Positions 17,708-27,420 are shown, counted from the first letter of the stretch. The stretch: DNA of 64,000 nucleotides from Sphaerochaeta sp. Phil3 (GCA_001940825.1 MSGT01000012.1:53291-117290), one strand, 5' to 3'. Translations and numbers: made by a program. Notes: generated from the letters alone by a model not told the origin.

Positions 17708-18820
17708 ATGGCCATTATAGAGTACCCAAACTACAACGAAAGCCTTGTCTCCCTCGCTTCCTCAATACTCTCCTTCTATGGAGTGGACAATCCTGGACAT
17801 CCATCGCTTCCTCAAATCGATTCTCTGTTGGCTCAAAAGAAACCTCGCAACATAGTCCTCATGCTGTTCGATGGATTTGGATACAACATAATGAAGAGAA
17901 ACCTTCCTGCGGATAGCTTTCTTGCAAGACATATCGTCATGAGCTTTTCGTCAACGTTTCCTCCAACGACCGTTGCCGCCACGACAGCGTTGCGTTCTGG
18001 AAAAACTCCAATCGAAACAGGCTGGCTTGGTTGGTTTTCATATTACAAGGAGATCAATGAAGTTGTGACCACATTCACAAGCCACAGGTTTTATGATGAC
18101 AGCTATGTAGGTCAGGACCTTGCAGCAAAGTACATTCCGTATACTCCAATTGGGGTAAGGATAGGCAATGCCAATCCAGATGTTACATACAGTGAGCTTA
18201 CACCTTTTTCAAGGTCAAGGATAGATTCCCTTTCCAAGATGGAAAAATCCCTCTCTACACTACTCTCCAATGGAAAACGCAACTATGTATACTGCTATTG
18301 GCCGGATCCTGACAGAACCATGCATGACTACGGAGTCAACCACCCAAAATCCATCGAAACGGAAAAATATATCGATTCTTTCGTTGAATCCCTTACCGAA
18401 AAGTTCTCAGACACAATATTCCTCATAGTTGCAGACCATGGTCTGATAGATGCAAAGTATGTATACCTTAGCGATTATCCAAGGCTTCTTTCAATGCTCA
18501 AGCGACCATTTTCAATTGAACCCCGTTCAGCGACTTTGTTTGTAAAGGACGGCTTGGTAGCATCTTTCAAAACAGAATTCGAAGAATTGCTTGGAAAGCA
18601 TTTCATCTTAATGGATAGAAATGAACTTTTCAAAAGCGGTCTACTTGGATCAGGCACATCCCATCCAATGGTGGATGAATTTGTTGGTGATTACATTGCC
18701 ATAGCGAAGGACGACTATTGTCTTTCCATGGGAAGGCATGACGGCGAGCTAATTGGAATCCACGCAGGTCTCACACAAGATGAAATGCTCGTGCCTTTGA
18801 TTGTAGTCGATAGAACTTGA
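17708..18820 (+). CDS. Alkaline-phosphatase-superfamily phosphodiesterase / nucleotide pyrophosphatase
   Basis: A 370-residue cytoplasmic protein of the type I phosphodiesterase/nucleotide pyrophosphatase group. Metal and nucleophile residues are visible: LFDGFG with Asp55, TFPPTT with the candidate nucleophile Thr near 87-88, PDRTMHDYG with Asp202 and His206, and ADHG with Asp243 and His244. There is no signal peptide. The substrate is unknown; spirochaetal and clostridial relatives are generally annotated only as alkaline phosphatase family. The ribosome site before ATG 17708 is weak (GAG, 8 bases upstream). It converges with the lipoprotein gene at 18828 with only 7 bases between stops. 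Confidence 0.82.
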   Translation: MAIIEYPNYNESLVSLASSILSFYGVDNPGHPSLPQIDSLLAQKKPRNIVLMLFDGFGYNIMKRNLPADSFLARHIVMSFSSTFPPTTVAATTALRSGKTPIETGWLGWFSYYKEINEVVTTFTSHRFYDDSYVGQDLAAKYIPYTPIGVRIGNANPDVTYSELTPFSRSRIDSLSKMEKSLSTLLSNGKRNYVYCYWPDPDRTMHDYGVNHPKSIETEKYIDSFVESLTEKFSDTIFLIVADHGLIDAKYVYLSDYPRLLSMLKRPFSIEPRSATLFVKDGLVASFKTEFEELLGKHFILMDRNELFKSGLLGSGTSHPMVDEFVGDYIAIAKDDYCLSMGRHDGELIGIHAGLTQDEMLVPLIVVDRT

Positions 18821-18827
18821 ATCGCCT

Positions 18828-19583
18828 TCAGTTGCTTTGGCTTTCCATAAAAGTTGTCAGGGATGCAGATTTCGCATCCAGTTCAAACGAACCCACATAT
18901 GTAAGGTTTGACCAGTAGAGGTTGCTGTACCCATTCCCCTGTGCGCTGATTGCAGCATAGACGTGGATATTCTTCGATGAAAGAAGTTCAAATGATTCCA
19001 GACCAAAGCCGTATTTCGCAATTGGAGCCATCGATTTTTTTTCATAAAGAGAAACTTCATCAGCTCCATTCCCTGCAAGCTCCAAAGTGAATTCTTTATC
19101 GATGTCTGATGCCGATGTAATATCCAGATTGTATTTATAGGCTGAAACTCTATTATCAAGATTAGTTGGAACTGTAAATGCATAGACTCCATAATCCGTT
19201 TCATCTACAGTGAATTCCCATACAGGACTTCCATTTTCAGCTGTCAAAGGTTTTAATCCATTTGAATTGGAACTTCCTCTATAGGTTGAATTGAATTCCT
19301 TCGTTAATTCTGAATCAATATCAGAGTATGGGGTATTTGAATACGTATACAGCAATAATAAACCAATTTTTGGTGAATTATTACCGCTGTATTCTGGGTG
19401 GTGAATGATTTCAACTTTGAATTTTATCCCATTCTCATTAGTTGCGGGTAGTTTTCTAATAAGTGGTTGCGAACTATTATTTGCCGGTTCCCAGTACGTT
19501 GGTATTCCGCATGAGCATAAAAAAACAGACACCGCAGCAATCATGAGAACCATCATTGAACGGTGTCTGTATGACATATTCAT
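18828..19583 (-). CDS. Predicted lipoprotein of unknown function
   Basis: A 251-residue protein with a signal peptide ending in the lipobox LCSC, lipidation predicted at the second Cys (residue 26). The mature part is rich in Ser, Asn, Tyr and Thr with alternating hydrophobic residues, suggesting a beta-sandwich exposed at the envelope. No family was recognised. It is the last gene of the minus-strand run; AAGGA lies 9 bases before the ATG and the upstream TPR gene ends 13 bases away. A slightly more AT-rich, Ser/Asn-rich composition than its neighbours suggests a fast-evolving surface protein. Confidence 0.65.
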   Translation of the reverse strand: MNMSYRHRSMMVLMIAAVSVFLCSCGIPTYWEPANNSSQPLIRKLPATNENGIKFKVEIIHHPEYSGNNSPKIGLLLLYTYSNTPYSDIDSELTKEFNSTYRGSSNSNGLKPLTAENGSPVWEFTVDETDYGVYAFTVPTNLDNRVSAYKYNLDITSASDIDKEFTLELAGNGADEVSLYEKKSMAPIAKYGFGLESFELLSSKNIHVYAAISAQGNGYSNLYWSNLTYVGSFELDAKSASLTTFMESQSN

Positions 19584-19596
19584 GCCATCGTATTCC

Positions 19597-20265
19597 TTAA
19601 AGTGTATTCGCTATGTTCTTAGCGAGTTTGCCATACTCGGAATTTGGGTAGTCTGTGGCGACCTGCTCGAATACCGTACCAGCAAGTTGTGTGTTGCCCT
19701 GCTGTAGGTAGATTCTTGCAACATTGAACAATGCCTTTGCTGCAACGCCACTTTCCTTGTAGTCATCGAAGACCTTGTTGTAGAGGTCAAGAGCACCAGT
19801 GGTGTCCCCCATAGCCTCTGTGCAGGCTGCTTCGTTGACTAGAGCGATTGGAGCAAGATAAATCTTCGTATTGAGCTCGTATGCCTTATGGAATGCATCC
19901 TTCGCAGAAGCATAGTCCTCTTGGTCATAATGAGCCAATCCAAGAAGATAAGATGCCTTGACGGATGTATAGGAAGAACCCTTTACCATTGTGGCAAGCT
20001 CAGCTTCGTATGAATCCCAGTCTGGGGTCTCAGATGCTGCAAGCTCAGAGTACTTCTCCTCCATCTCAGCAATCTTTATCTGAGCAGAATCGCTCGACTT
20101 TGAAGAAGAACCAACGATGACGACTATCGCCACCACGACTATTGCAACAGCCGCAAGTGCGATAAGAATCGTCTTCAGGTTCTTTTCAAAGAACGCAGAG
20201 ATACCATTTATGAGTTTCTGCTCAGTGGTATTCTCTACTTCCTTTCTCAACTTCTTCTTCGCCAT
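19597..20265 (-). CDS. Single-span membrane protein with periplasmic TPR domain (YfgM/TolA-associated type)
   Basis: A 222-residue protein. A basic cytoplasmic start (MAKKKLRKEV) leads to a strongly hydrophobic helix at about residues 34-51, then a helical domain with several TPR-like pairs (ASYLLGLAHYDQEDYASAKDAFHKAY, ALDLYNKVFDDY, NVARIYLQQGNTQLAGTVF...). This resembles the YfgM-like TPR_21 proteins, which act as periplasmic adaptors or chaperone partners. It starts 3 bases after the rpsA stop with GAGGAG upstream, so it is part of the rpsA transcript. Confidence 0.7.
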   Translation of the reverse strand: MAKKKLRKEVENTTEQKLINGISAFFEKNLKTILIALAAVAIVVVAIVVIVGSSSKSSDSAQIKIAEMEEKYSELAASETPDWDSYEAELATMVKGSSYTSVKASYLLGLAHYDQEDYASAKDAFHKAYELNTKIYLAPIALVNEAACTEAMGDTTGALDLYNKVFDDYKESGVAAKALFNVARIYLQQGNTQLAGTVFEQVATDYPNSEYGKLAKNIANTL

Positions 20266-20268
20266 CGC

Positions 20269-21972
20269 TTATTTCTCCTCACGTGAAGAAATCAAGTCTG
20301 CAAAGGTGACTGTGTCGTCATCATCAGAGTTTGACATGTACTTAGCCACTTCAGACTGCTGGTCGCGCTTCTTCATCTCCTTGATGGAGAGAGAGAGCTT
20401 CTGATTCTTTGGATCGACATCCATGACCATTGCCGTCACTGTGTCGCCTACATTGAATCTCTTGAGGACTTCGTCTGTGTACTCCTCGTCTGGACCAACA
20501 AGTGCATACTTTGGAATTAGACCCTCGATATCGCCCAGGACCTTCACAAACACACCAAAGTCAGCTACGTTCGAAACTGTACCAGTGATTGTGGAGAACT
20601 TTGGATACTGGTGCTTGAGAGTCTGCCAAGGATTGCTTTCAAGCTGCTTGACACCAAGTCTGATTCTGCGGTTTTCCGGCTCAACCTTTGTGATTGTGAC
20701 ATCAATGACATCACCTTCCTTGCAGAACGAAGACATGTTCTTGACTTTCTTTGTCCATGAAACATCATCGACATGGAGGAAGCCGTCGATTCCCTCTTCA
20801 AGGTTCACGAATGCTCCGCTGTTCGTGATTTTCACGACTGGTCTGGAAAGGACCGTTCCAACTGGATATCTTTCAGCTATCGTATCCCATGGATTGTCAT
20901 AGAGCTGCTTGATACCAAGGGAGACACGCTTCTTCTCAAGGTCATAGCCCAGGATCTTGCACTGTACGACATCACCAATGTTGAGGACTTCCTTTGGATT
21001 GTTGACGCGCTTCGTCCAACTGAGCTCTGAAATGTGGGCAAGGCCTTCGATTCCAGGAGCGATCTCTATGAACACGCCAAACGTCGTCATCTTGGTCACT
21101 GGAGCCGTTACGACATCGCCAACCTTGAAGTTGTCTTCGAATGTCGTCCATGGATCCTGCTGCATGTGCTTGAGGGAAAGATTGATCTTCTTCGTTTCAG
21201 GATCGATGTTGATGAGTCTGAGCTGGATCTTCTCTCCTTTCTTGACATAGTCGCGTGGGCGGTTCACATGTCCCCATGACATGTCGTTGAGATGGAGCAG
21301 TCCGTCGAAACCACCAAGGTCGATGAATGCACCAAAGCTTGTGAACGACTTTGCAACACCCTCGACGACATCGCCGATCTTGACTGTTGAGAAGAACTTC
21401 TCCTTGTTTTCCTTTATCTTCCTTTCCAGATAGTCACGTCTGGAAACAACGCTCTTGAGCTTGCTTCCACCGTGGAACTTTTCAATGATGAAGTAATCTG
21501 AGACTCCAATGAGAGACTCTGGGTTCTCGGTTCTTGTGATGTCAGCCTTCGAGAGAGGGCAGAAACCATAGTAGTCGGCACCAAGGTCAACTTCAAAGCC
21601 ACCGTTGATGACCTTGACGAACTTGCCTTCCACAGGTGTCTTGTCTTCAGCTGCCTGTCTGAGCTCTTCGCCCTTGGCTTTGACATCGGCCTTCTTCTTG
21701 GAAATGATGACCTGTCCACCCTTTCCTTCCTTGTTGACGATGAGAACCGTCACAGGATCGCCAATCGATGGGACTTCATCGAATTCGTCCATTGGGATTC
21801 TTCCCTCGGACTTGTAACCGACGTCAACAAACACATACTCGTTATTGACCTGAACCACAGTACCGGTAACGAGCTGACCGTCCTCGATTCCATCAAGAGA
21901 TTTTAGATATTCCTCCTGCAGTACGCTCTGCATCTCGGTATCTTTGTTTTGCATTTCTCTTTCTTCAGACAC
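20269..21972 (-). CDS. rpsA: 30S ribosomal protein S1
   Basis: A 567-residue protein with six S1/OB domains of about 75 residues. The later ones repeat the pattern VGDVVxxxVxxxxxFGxFVxLxxGIxGLxHxSxxSW, followed by KKRVSLGIKQL-type ends. S1 unfolds mRNA and helps the 30S subunit load leadered transcripts. I chose the GTG at 21972, which has AGGAG exactly 7 bases upstream; ATG at 21954 is possible. It follows cmk at 25 bases, as in the cmk-rpsA pair of many bacteria. Confidence 0.95.
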   Translation of the reverse strand: MSEEREMQNKDTEMQSVLQEEYLKSLDGIEDGQLVTGTVVQVNNEYVFVDVGYKSEGRIPMDEFDEVPSIGDPVTVLIVNKEGKGGQVIISKKKADVKAKGEELRQAAEDKTPVEGKFVKVINGGFEVDLGADYYGFCPLSKADITRTENPESLIGVSDYFIIEKFHGGSKLKSVVSRRDYLERKIKENKEKFFSTVKIGDVVEGVAKSFTSFGAFIDLGGFDGLLHLNDMSWGHVNRPRDYVKKGEKIQLRLINIDPETKKINLSLKHMQQDPWTTFEDNFKVGDVVTAPVTKMTTFGVFIEIAPGIEGLAHISELSWTKRVNNPKEVLNIGDVVQCKILGYDLEKKRVSLGIKQLYDNPWDTIAERYPVGTVLSRPVVKITNSGAFVNLEEGIDGFLHVDDVSWTKKVKNMSSFCKEGDVIDVTITKVEPENRRIRLGVKQLESNPWQTLKHQYPKFSTITGTVSNVADFGVFVKVLGDIEGLIPKYALVGPDEEYTDEVLKRFNVGDTVTAMVMDVDPKNQKLSLSIKEMKKRDQQSEVAKYMSNSDDDDTVTFADLISSREEK

Positions 21973-21997
21973 TTTTGTTCTCCTGATCCTTATATTT

Positions 21998-22642
21998 CTA
22001 CTTTATAGATATGCCTTTTACGGCTTTTACCACTTTCTCACAAACTTCATTTATGGTCAAGTATGAAGTATCTATATAAACGGCATCTGGTGCAATTTTT
22101 AGTCCGCCTACAGGCTTGTTCCTGTCTATTTCATCCCTTTCGTTTATCTCCTTGAGTATGGTGTCGTAGTCCATGACTCCTGGATTCTGTTCATAGCGCC
22201 TTCTCGCCCTTATCTCAGGAAGCGCATCGAAGAAAAACTTATGTTCGGCATTTGGAAACACCACAGTGGTCATGTCCCTTCCATCTGCAACGACATCCAT
22301 CCTCTTTGTCAGATCATGGATCCTTTCGTTGACTATGCTTCTGACCTGAGGATTGACTGACACCTTGGATGACCAGATGTCTATTGAAGGATGGTGTAGC
22401 TTGTCCTCCACATCCTCTCCATCAAGGTAGAAACGTCCATCCTTGACATCGAACTGCGCCTCTTTGGCGGCCTTCACACAGTCATCGGGCTTTGCGGGAT
22501 CCAACCCAAGGTTTAGTATCCTGTACGTCACCCCTCGGTAGAAGTTTCCGGAATTGAGGTAGTACATTCCAAGTTCGTCAGATACCATCTTTGCAATGGA
22601 GCTCTTCCCTACTCCCGCAGGTCCGTCTATGGCGACTATCAT
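21998..22642 (-). CDS. cmk: Cytidylate kinase
   Basis: A 214-residue (d)CMP kinase that phosphorylates CMP and dCMP with ATP. It has the P-loop GPAGVGKSS at 7-15, the substrate segment YYLNSGNFYRGVTY (the usual motif has LDTGAMYRA), VADGRDMTTVVFPNA, and a RARRRYEQ lid. The Ser-Gly-Asn in place of the common Thr-Gly-Ala/Ser is a variant worth noting. The start overlaps the pseudouridine synthase stop by ATGA. Confidence 0.94.
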   Translation of the reverse strand: MIVAIDGPAGVGKSSIAKMVSDELGMYYLNSGNFYRGVTYRILNLGLDPAKPDDCVKAAKEAQFDVKDGRFYLDGEDVEDKLHHPSIDIWSSKVSVNPQVRSIVNERIHDLTKRMDVVADGRDMTTVVFPNAEHKFFFDALPEIRARRRYEQNPGVMDYDTILKEINERDEIDRNKPVGGLKIAPDAVYIDTSYLTINEVCEKVVKAVKGISIK

Positions 22643-23364
22643 CTTGCCTTTCTCCCCTTTGCATCTTCGATGAGGGAGTTCACCTCGCTCTTTGTCAGCT
22701 TTCTGTACTTCCCAAGTCCAAGCTCCCCAAGCTCTATGTGTCCAATCCTTATTCTTGTGAGCCTTTTAACCTCGTATCCCATGGCTTCGAACATATTCCT
22801 TATCTCCCTGTTCTTGCCTTCTGTAAGGACAACACTTGCATCTCGCTTTCCAAGGATTCTGTATGACTTTATCCTGTAAGGCCTTATCAGACCTCTATAT
22901 GCATCGTCCATGTCCTTCTTTAGTATTTCAAGGTCGGTTCTGACGATGTACTCCTTCTCCGTCTCGGAAGAAGGATGCATTATGAGGTTCGCAAAGTCTC
23001 CGTCGTTGGTGAAGAGTATGAGCCCCTGAGAGTCCTTGTCCAGTCTTCCAACATTGAAAAGAAGACTCTTTTCAGGGACGTCTATGAGATCCCTTGCGTA
23101 GGCGGTTTCGTTTGGATCGTAGTTCGTACACACATAGCCCCTTGGTTTGTTGAGGGCATAGTAGTAGTTCCTCTCCTCCGGCTCTGCAAGCATATCGTCA
23201 ACATAGACTATGTCGTCTTCGTCGACCTTGGTTCCAAGCTCCGTGACCTTTCTGTTGTTGACCATGACACGGCCTTGGGTTATGAGCTCTTCGCAGCCTC
23301 TTCTTGAGCCAACACCGCATTTTGCAAGGTAGCTCTGCAATCGTATAGGATACTCAATCTTCAT
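22639..23364 (-). CDS. RsuA/RluB-family rRNA pseudouridine synthase
   Basis: A 241-residue protein with an N-terminal S4 RNA-binding domain (RLQSYLAKCGVGSRRGCEELI) and a pseudouridine synthase domain. The catalytic Asp109 lies in GRLDKDSQGL. The family isomerises specific uridines in 23S (RluB/RluE/F) or 16S (RsuA) rRNA. The operon position after scpAB and before cmk is typical of RluB, but the target cannot be proved from sequence. The ATG at 23364 overlaps the scpB 3' end by 11 bases. Confidence 0.9.
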   Translation of the reverse strand: MKIEYPIRLQSYLAKCGVGSRRGCEELITQGRVMVNNRKVTELGTKVDEDDIVYVDDMLAEPEERNYYYALNKPRGYVCTNYDPNETAYARDLIDVPEKSLLFNVGRLDKDSQGLILFTNDGDFANLIMHPSSETEKEYIVRTDLEILKKDMDDAYRGLIRPYRIKSYRILGKRDASVVLTEGKNREIRNMFEAMGYEVKRLTRIRIGHIELGELGLGKYRKLTKSEVNSLIEDAKGRKAR

Positions 23365-23899
23365 CTTCTTTCTCGAACCTCTGTCTATCTATTTCCGAAA
23401 GCTTTGGTAGTGCGCTTATGGTCTCAAGCTTGAAAGTATACAAAAACTTCCTCGTCGTTCCATAGAGGCATGGATGCCCTTGTACGTCCTTTCTTCCAAC
23501 GACCTTTATGTAATCCCTTTCCCTTAGAATCCTTATGATGGAGTCCGAGACGACACCCCTTATCTTCGTTATCTCGCCCCTTGTAATCGGCTGCGAATAC
23601 GCCACTATGGCCAACGTCTCCATTGCGGCCTTCGAAAGGCGCTTGTCTATCTTCTTTCCATAGCACGCACGAAGCTTGTCGTTGAGATTCGTGCATGGGA
23701 CGAACGAAAATGTCTCCGCTGATTCCACCAATGCAAGCCCATGGTCTGCGGAGTAGAATGCCTCTGAGAGCTCTGAAAGGGCGTCTCTTGCCTTGTTCTC
23801 CTCCAGCCCCGTCATCCTGCATATCCTTTCGACGGACAGGGGTTCGTTTTCCAAAAAGAGAACAGCTTCAATCAATCTGGCGTTTTCACTTAAAGTCAT
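23354..23899 (-). CDS. scpB: Segregation and condensation protein B
   Basis: A 181-residue ScpB, the winged-helix dimer that joins ScpA and SMC in the bacterial condensin complex. Recognised from ARLIEAVLFLENEPLS at the start, ETLAIVAYSQPITRGEITKIRGV in the middle, and GRKDVQGHPCLYGTTRKFL near the end. It follows scpA by 20 bases. A TATAAT lies 9 bases before its start codon, but there is no matching -35 box, so an internal promoter is not claimed. SMC itself is not in the window. Confidence 0.94.
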   Translation of the reverse strand: MTLSENARLIEAVLFLENEPLSVERICRMTGLEENKARDALSELSEAFYSADHGLALVESAETFSFVPCTNLNDKLRACYGKKIDKRLSKAAMETLAIVAYSQPITRGEITKIRGVVSDSIIRILRERDYIKVVGRKDVQGHPCLYGTTRKFLYTFKLETISALPKLSEIDRQRFEKEDED

Positions 23900-23919
23900 C
23901 CCGCAGATTATAGCCTAAA

Positions 23920-24798
23920 TCAAACGTCCAAGTCATCATCAAACTTGTCGTTTGAATCATCATCTACGTCTTCTTCGCCTTCCCCTTCGTTTTCGTCTTC
24001 GACTATGGAGAAATCGTCCTGGTCTTCCAGCTGGTTCTCCACAATCTCGTCGTATTGGTCATCGTAGTCGTCTGCAAGGTTTGGGTTCCAGTCCATAGGA
24101 CGCTTCGTGAGGATCATGTCTCCAAACGGCTCCGGTTGGTCTACGAGGACTATTTTGTCCTTTACTGCCTCAAGGACCGCAAGGAACGAGCAAATGACAT
24201 GTTCAGGTGTCTTCTTCACGAAAAGGTCTGAGAACATTATCGTGTCGCGGGTTTCAAACAGTTCGTTCATAAGCGCGACCTTCTCCTTCTCGGATACATC
24301 TTCATATATGTTGAAGACCTTCTCTTCTATGAAGTTGTAGTCCTTCATCATCTTAGCGAACGTCTCAAGGAGGTCCTGGACCGTGACGTCCTCCCAAAGC
24401 TCTTCGTCCGAGAAAGGAACCATGAACTCCGATCGCTTTCTTGCAACTACGAAGTCGTCAGACTTGTCGGTACCCATGAGGAGCTCAGAGTACTTCTTGA
24501 ACTTGGAGTATTCAAGAAGCCTTTCCACGAGCTCCTCCCTTGGGTCTACGTACTCTTCATCGAATTCGACTTCTATTGGAAGCATCATCTGGCTCTTTAT
24601 CCAAATGAGTTCAGCCGCCATCTTGTAGAACTCCGACAGATCCTGAAGCCCAATCTGCTCCGCATTGTGAATGTATTCGAGAAACTGATCCGTAATCTGA
24701 GCGATTGGGATGTCATAGATGTTTATCTCCGCCTTCTGTATGTATGACAGAAGTACATCAAGAGGCCCATCGTATGCAGATGTGTGGAATTCTACCAT
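23920..24798 (-). CDS. scpA: Segregation and condensation protein A (kleisin)
   Basis: A 292-residue ScpA, the kleisin that bridges the SMC heads. Motifs are the start YDGPLDVLLSYIQKAEINIYDIPIAQITDQFLEYI (family usually GPLDLLLHLI) and ELIWIKSQMMLP. It carries an extra C-terminal tail of about 50 residues made largely of Asp and Glu, beyond the winged-helix region that binds SMC. The ribosome site (AAGGA) is about 13 bases from the ATG. It lies between recA and scpB. Confidence 0.93.
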   Translation of the reverse strand: MVEFHTSAYDGPLDVLLSYIQKAEINIYDIPIAQITDQFLEYIHNAEQIGLQDLSEFYKMAAELIWIKSQMMLPIEVEFDEEYVDPREELVERLLEYSKFKKYSELLMGTDKSDDFVVARKRSEFMVPFSDEELWEDVTVQDLLETFAKMMKDYNFIEEKVFNIYEDVSEKEKVALMNELFETRDTIMFSDLFVKKTPEHVICSFLAVLEAVKDKIVLVDQPEPFGDMILTKRPMDWNPNLADDYDDQYDEIVENQLEDQDDFSIVEDENEGEGEEDVDDDSNDKFDDDLDV

Positions 24799-24828
24799 TC
24801 AGCAAGCCCTATCCTTCAAGCCTTTCCT

Positions 24829-25902
24829 TTATTGTTCATCTGATGATGCCGGCTGTGATGCGGTATCCGATGATCCAAACATCGCAACTCTTAGCCTTCC
24901 ATCGAGTTCTGACATCACATCAGGGTTCTGCTTGAGGAACGTTATCGCATTGTCCCTTCCCTGCCCTATCTTCTCTCCGTTGTAGGAATACCAGGATCCC
25001 GTCTTCTCAAGGAAACCGTATTTCAGCGCTCCGTCCAAAAGACCTCCAGCATAGGAGATGCCTTCGTTGAAGTAGAGGTCAAGCTCTACCTTCCTGAACG
25101 GTGGTGCCACCTTGTTCTTGACGATCTTTACCCTGACTCTGTTCCCAATGAACTCATCCGCTCCCTTCGAAATGGTCTCGATCTTTCGAACGTCCATTCT
25201 GACCGAGCTGTAGAACTTGAGGGCGTTTCCACCTGTCGTCGTCTCCGGGTTTCCAAACATGACGCCAATCTTCATCCTTATCTGATTGATGAAGATAATG
25301 GTCGTCTTGCTCTTTGCAAGTATTCCTGTGAGCTTCCTTAGCGCCTGGCTCATAAGGCGTGCCTGAAGACCCATGTGGGAATCCCCCATGTCCCCTTCCA
25401 GCTCCGCCTGTGGAGTAAGGGCCGCAACGGAGTCGACGACTATTATGTCAACGGCACCGCTTCTTACCAAGGATTCTGCAACTTCCAAGGCCTGTTCTCC
25501 GCTGTCTGGCTGGGATATCCAAAGCTCGTCGGTGTTTACTCCCAGCTTCTTTGCATAGGCTGGGTCGAGGGCATGCTCCGCATCTATGAAAGCTGCGATT
25601 CCACCAGCCTTCTGAGCCTCTGCTATTGCATGCAGCGCCAACGTGGTCTTTCCAGACGACTCAGGTCCATATATCTCAATTATCCTTCCCCTTGGGTATC
25701 CTCCAACGCCAAGCGCTTCGTCAAGCAGAATCGAACCCGATGGAATGACCTCAACGTTCTTGGATACTGAGCTGTCTCCAAGTCTCATGAGTGAGCCCTT
25801 TCCAAATTCCTTGTCTATCTGCTGCCTTGCAGCTTCAAGTGCCTCCATCTTGTGCTTGAGCATATCGTTCTCTTTGTTTTCAACAATCTTCTCTTTAGCC
25901 AT
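24829..25902 (-). CDS. recA: Recombinase RecA
   Basis: A 357-residue RecA, the ATP-dependent strand-exchange and SOS co-protease. Walker [10 protein letters not shown] lies at about 79-87, Walker B with [12 protein letters not shown] follows, loop L2 contains [22 protein letters not shown], and the C-terminal domain is normal. The ATG has AGGAG 7 bases upstream. No LexA-box-like palindrome was evident in the short gap to dtd. Confidence 0.98.
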   Translation of the reverse strand: MAKEKIVENKENDMLKHKMEALEAARQQIDKEFGKGSLMRLGDSSVSKNVEVIPSGSILLDEALGVGGYPRGRIIEIYGPESSGKTTLALHAIAEAQKAGGIAAFIDAEHALDPAYAKKLGVNTDELWISQPDSGEQALEVAESLVRSGAVDIIVVDSVAALTPQAELEGDMGDSHMGLQARLMSQALRKLTGILAKSKTTIIFINQIRMKIGVMFGNPETTTGGNALKFYSSVRMDVRKIETISKGADEFIGNRVRVKIVKNKVAPPFRKVELDLYFNEGISYAGGLLDGALKYGFLEKTGSWYSYNGEKIGQGRDNAITFLKQNPDVMSELDGRLRVAMFGSSDTASQPASSDEQ

Positions 25903-25950
25903 AGCAAAACTCCTAATGTCTATCTAATCAACCATCCAAGATTCCAAGGT

Positions 25951-26409
25951 TCACTTTCCTGCGAAAAGATCGTCTGAATCCATGAGGATCGTCACAGGTC
26001 CGTCGTTTTCGTAGCACACATGCATGTGCGCCCCAAATACACCATGTTCAACGCAGAAGCCTTTGTCCCTGAGCACCTTGATGAAGTACTCATAGAGCAT
26101 GTTTGCATGCTCAGGCTTTCCTGCTTCATCGTACGAAGGCCTATTGCCTTTGCGTATGTTTGCATAAAGCGTGAACTGGCTCACTACAAGGAACGACCCT
26201 TTGACGTCTCCAACGCTTAGGTTCATCTTGTCGTTCTCGTCCTTGAATATCCTTAGCTTGGATATCTTCTCCGCTATCTTCATGCAAACGCTTTCGTCAT
26301 CGCTGTCTGCAACGCCGAGGTAGACCAAAAGCCCTTCCTTTATGGCTCCGACCTGGACTTCATCCACCGCAACGCTTGCATCTTTGACTCTTTGTACAAC
26401 GGCTCTCAT
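25951..26409 (-). CDS. dtd: D-aminoacyl-tRNA deacylase
   Basis: A 152-residue DTD, which hydrolyses D-amino acids from mischarged tRNAs. It opens with MRAVVQRVKDASV and carries the VSQFTLYA motif, NRPSYDEA and the Gly-Pro element near NDGPVTILMDS that excludes L-amino acids. It starts 7 bases after the rpe stop and precedes recA. Confidence 0.95.
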   Translation of the reverse strand: MRAVVQRVKDASVAVDEVQVGAIKEGLLVYLGVADSDDESVCMKIAEKISKLRIFKDENDKMNLSVGDVKGSFLVVSQFTLYANIRKGNRPSYDEAGKPEHANMLYEYFIKVLRDKGFCVEHGVFGAHMHVCYENDGPVTILMDSDDLFAGK

Positions 26410-26416
26410 GGTTTTG

Positions 26417-27073
26417 TCACTTCATTCCAACGGACATAGTGTCCACGAAGAGCCTCTTGTCGGATGCCTTGAAGAATGCAGACCCTGTAACGGCTGCGTC
26501 CACACCAGCTTCATATACGTCAGGCATGGTCTTTTCGTTTATGCCTCCGTCAATTGACACGAGGTATCTCCTCTCCCTTCTTTCCCTGACAAGCCACTTC
26601 ACCTTGTCAAGGCTGGAATGTATGAAGCTTTGTCCTCCAAAGCCCGGATTCACACTCATGACAAGGACTAAGTCGACTTCGTCCAGGATAGGTCCAAGCA
26701 ACTCTACATCCGTTGCAGGTCTTATTGAGATACCTGCAAGGCTGCCAAGGTCCCTTATCCTCCTAAGGACGGAGACAGCGTCATCGCATGCTTCGTAGTG
26801 GACCGTCACGGCCTGGGAGCCTGCCGATACGAACTGCTCTACGTACCTGATTGGGTCGTCTATCATGAGGTGTGTATCGAAGAAAAGGCTGGAATGAGGC
26901 CTTGCGTCCTGGATGAACTTTGGACCAAACGTTATATTGGGGACGAACGATCCATCCATGACGTCAAGGTGCACCCACGGTGCTGTGCTTTCATCGATTT
27001 GCCTCAACGCTCCCCTCATGTCCGAAAAGTCCGCGGACAGAACTGAAGGGGCTATCTTCACTCTTCTTTCCAT
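26417..27073 (-). CDS. rpe: Ribulose-phosphate 3-epimerase
   Basis: A 218-residue TIM-barrel enzyme interconverting ribulose-5-phosphate and xylulose-5-phosphate. Motifs are KIAPSVLSADF, HLDVMDGSFVPNITFGP, DTHLMI, VMSVNPGFGGQSF with the second metal region, and VSIDGGI. I chose the ATG at 27073; a GTG at 27061 directly before KIAPS is also possible, and upstream in-frame ATGs add non-conserved residues. It is the first gene of the minus-strand run ending at 18828. Confidence 0.93.
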   Translation of the reverse strand: MERRVKIAPSVLSADFSDMRGALRQIDESTAPWVHLDVMDGSFVPNITFGPKFIQDARPHSSLFFDTHLMIDDPIRYVEQFVSAGSQAVTVHYEACDDAVSVLRRIRDLGSLAGISIRPATDVELLGPILDEVDLVLVMSVNPGFGGQSFIHSSLDKVKWLVRERRERRYLVSIDGGINEKTMPDVYEAGVDAAVTGSAFFKASDKRLFVDTMSVGMK

Positions 27074-27183
27074 ATACCACAACATATAGCACCAATCGTA
27101 GACTTTTTGAAGCCCAAACGATCCGTTTTCAAGAAATTTCCTTAACATTTCAATAGTATTTCACCACAAATTTTGTACATAAT

Positions 27184-27202
27184 ATGCAAAATTATGCAAA
27201 AA
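27184..27202. repeat. Direct repeat ATGCAAA, 10-bp phase, between rpe and greA
   Basis: ATGCAAA at 27184-27190 recurs at 27194-27200, one helical turn later, in the AT-rich space between the divergent rpe and greA genes. It may be an operator or simply AT-rich DNA. The rest of 27074-27272 shows nothing else I can name. Confidence 0.3.
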
Positions 27203-27272
27203 CATCATACAAACCCCATGAAGATCCAAAAAATGCCAATGGAGGTCAACGATGCTCGGCAGAAGCATAATT

Positions 27273-27301
27273 TTGTTGCCCAAAAGATTTTTTTATGCTA
27301 C
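27273..27301 (+). promoter_or_regulatory. Candidate promoter for greA
   Basis: TTGTTG (27273-27278), 17-base spacer and TGCTAC (27296-27301). It predicts a leader of about 110 bases before the greA start. The -10 box is poor, so confidence is modest. Confidence 0.35.
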
Positions 27302-27420
27302 CTTATGAATGTAGATTAAAGATAAAGAACAAAAGCACATACCTGAGCAGGCGAATGTCTGCCCTTTTTTATTTACCTTTCACCTACGATGAAAGCAGGA
27401 AGCAGAACAAGGAGCAAAAA

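Noticed and set aside
23880..23915. TATAAT just before scpB as an internal promoter
   Set aside because: No -35 box at 16-18 bases and no extended -10.
27295..27420. In-frame extension of GreA upstream of 27421
   Set aside because: No ribosome site, residues unlike the rest, and it would start almost on the predicted -10 box.
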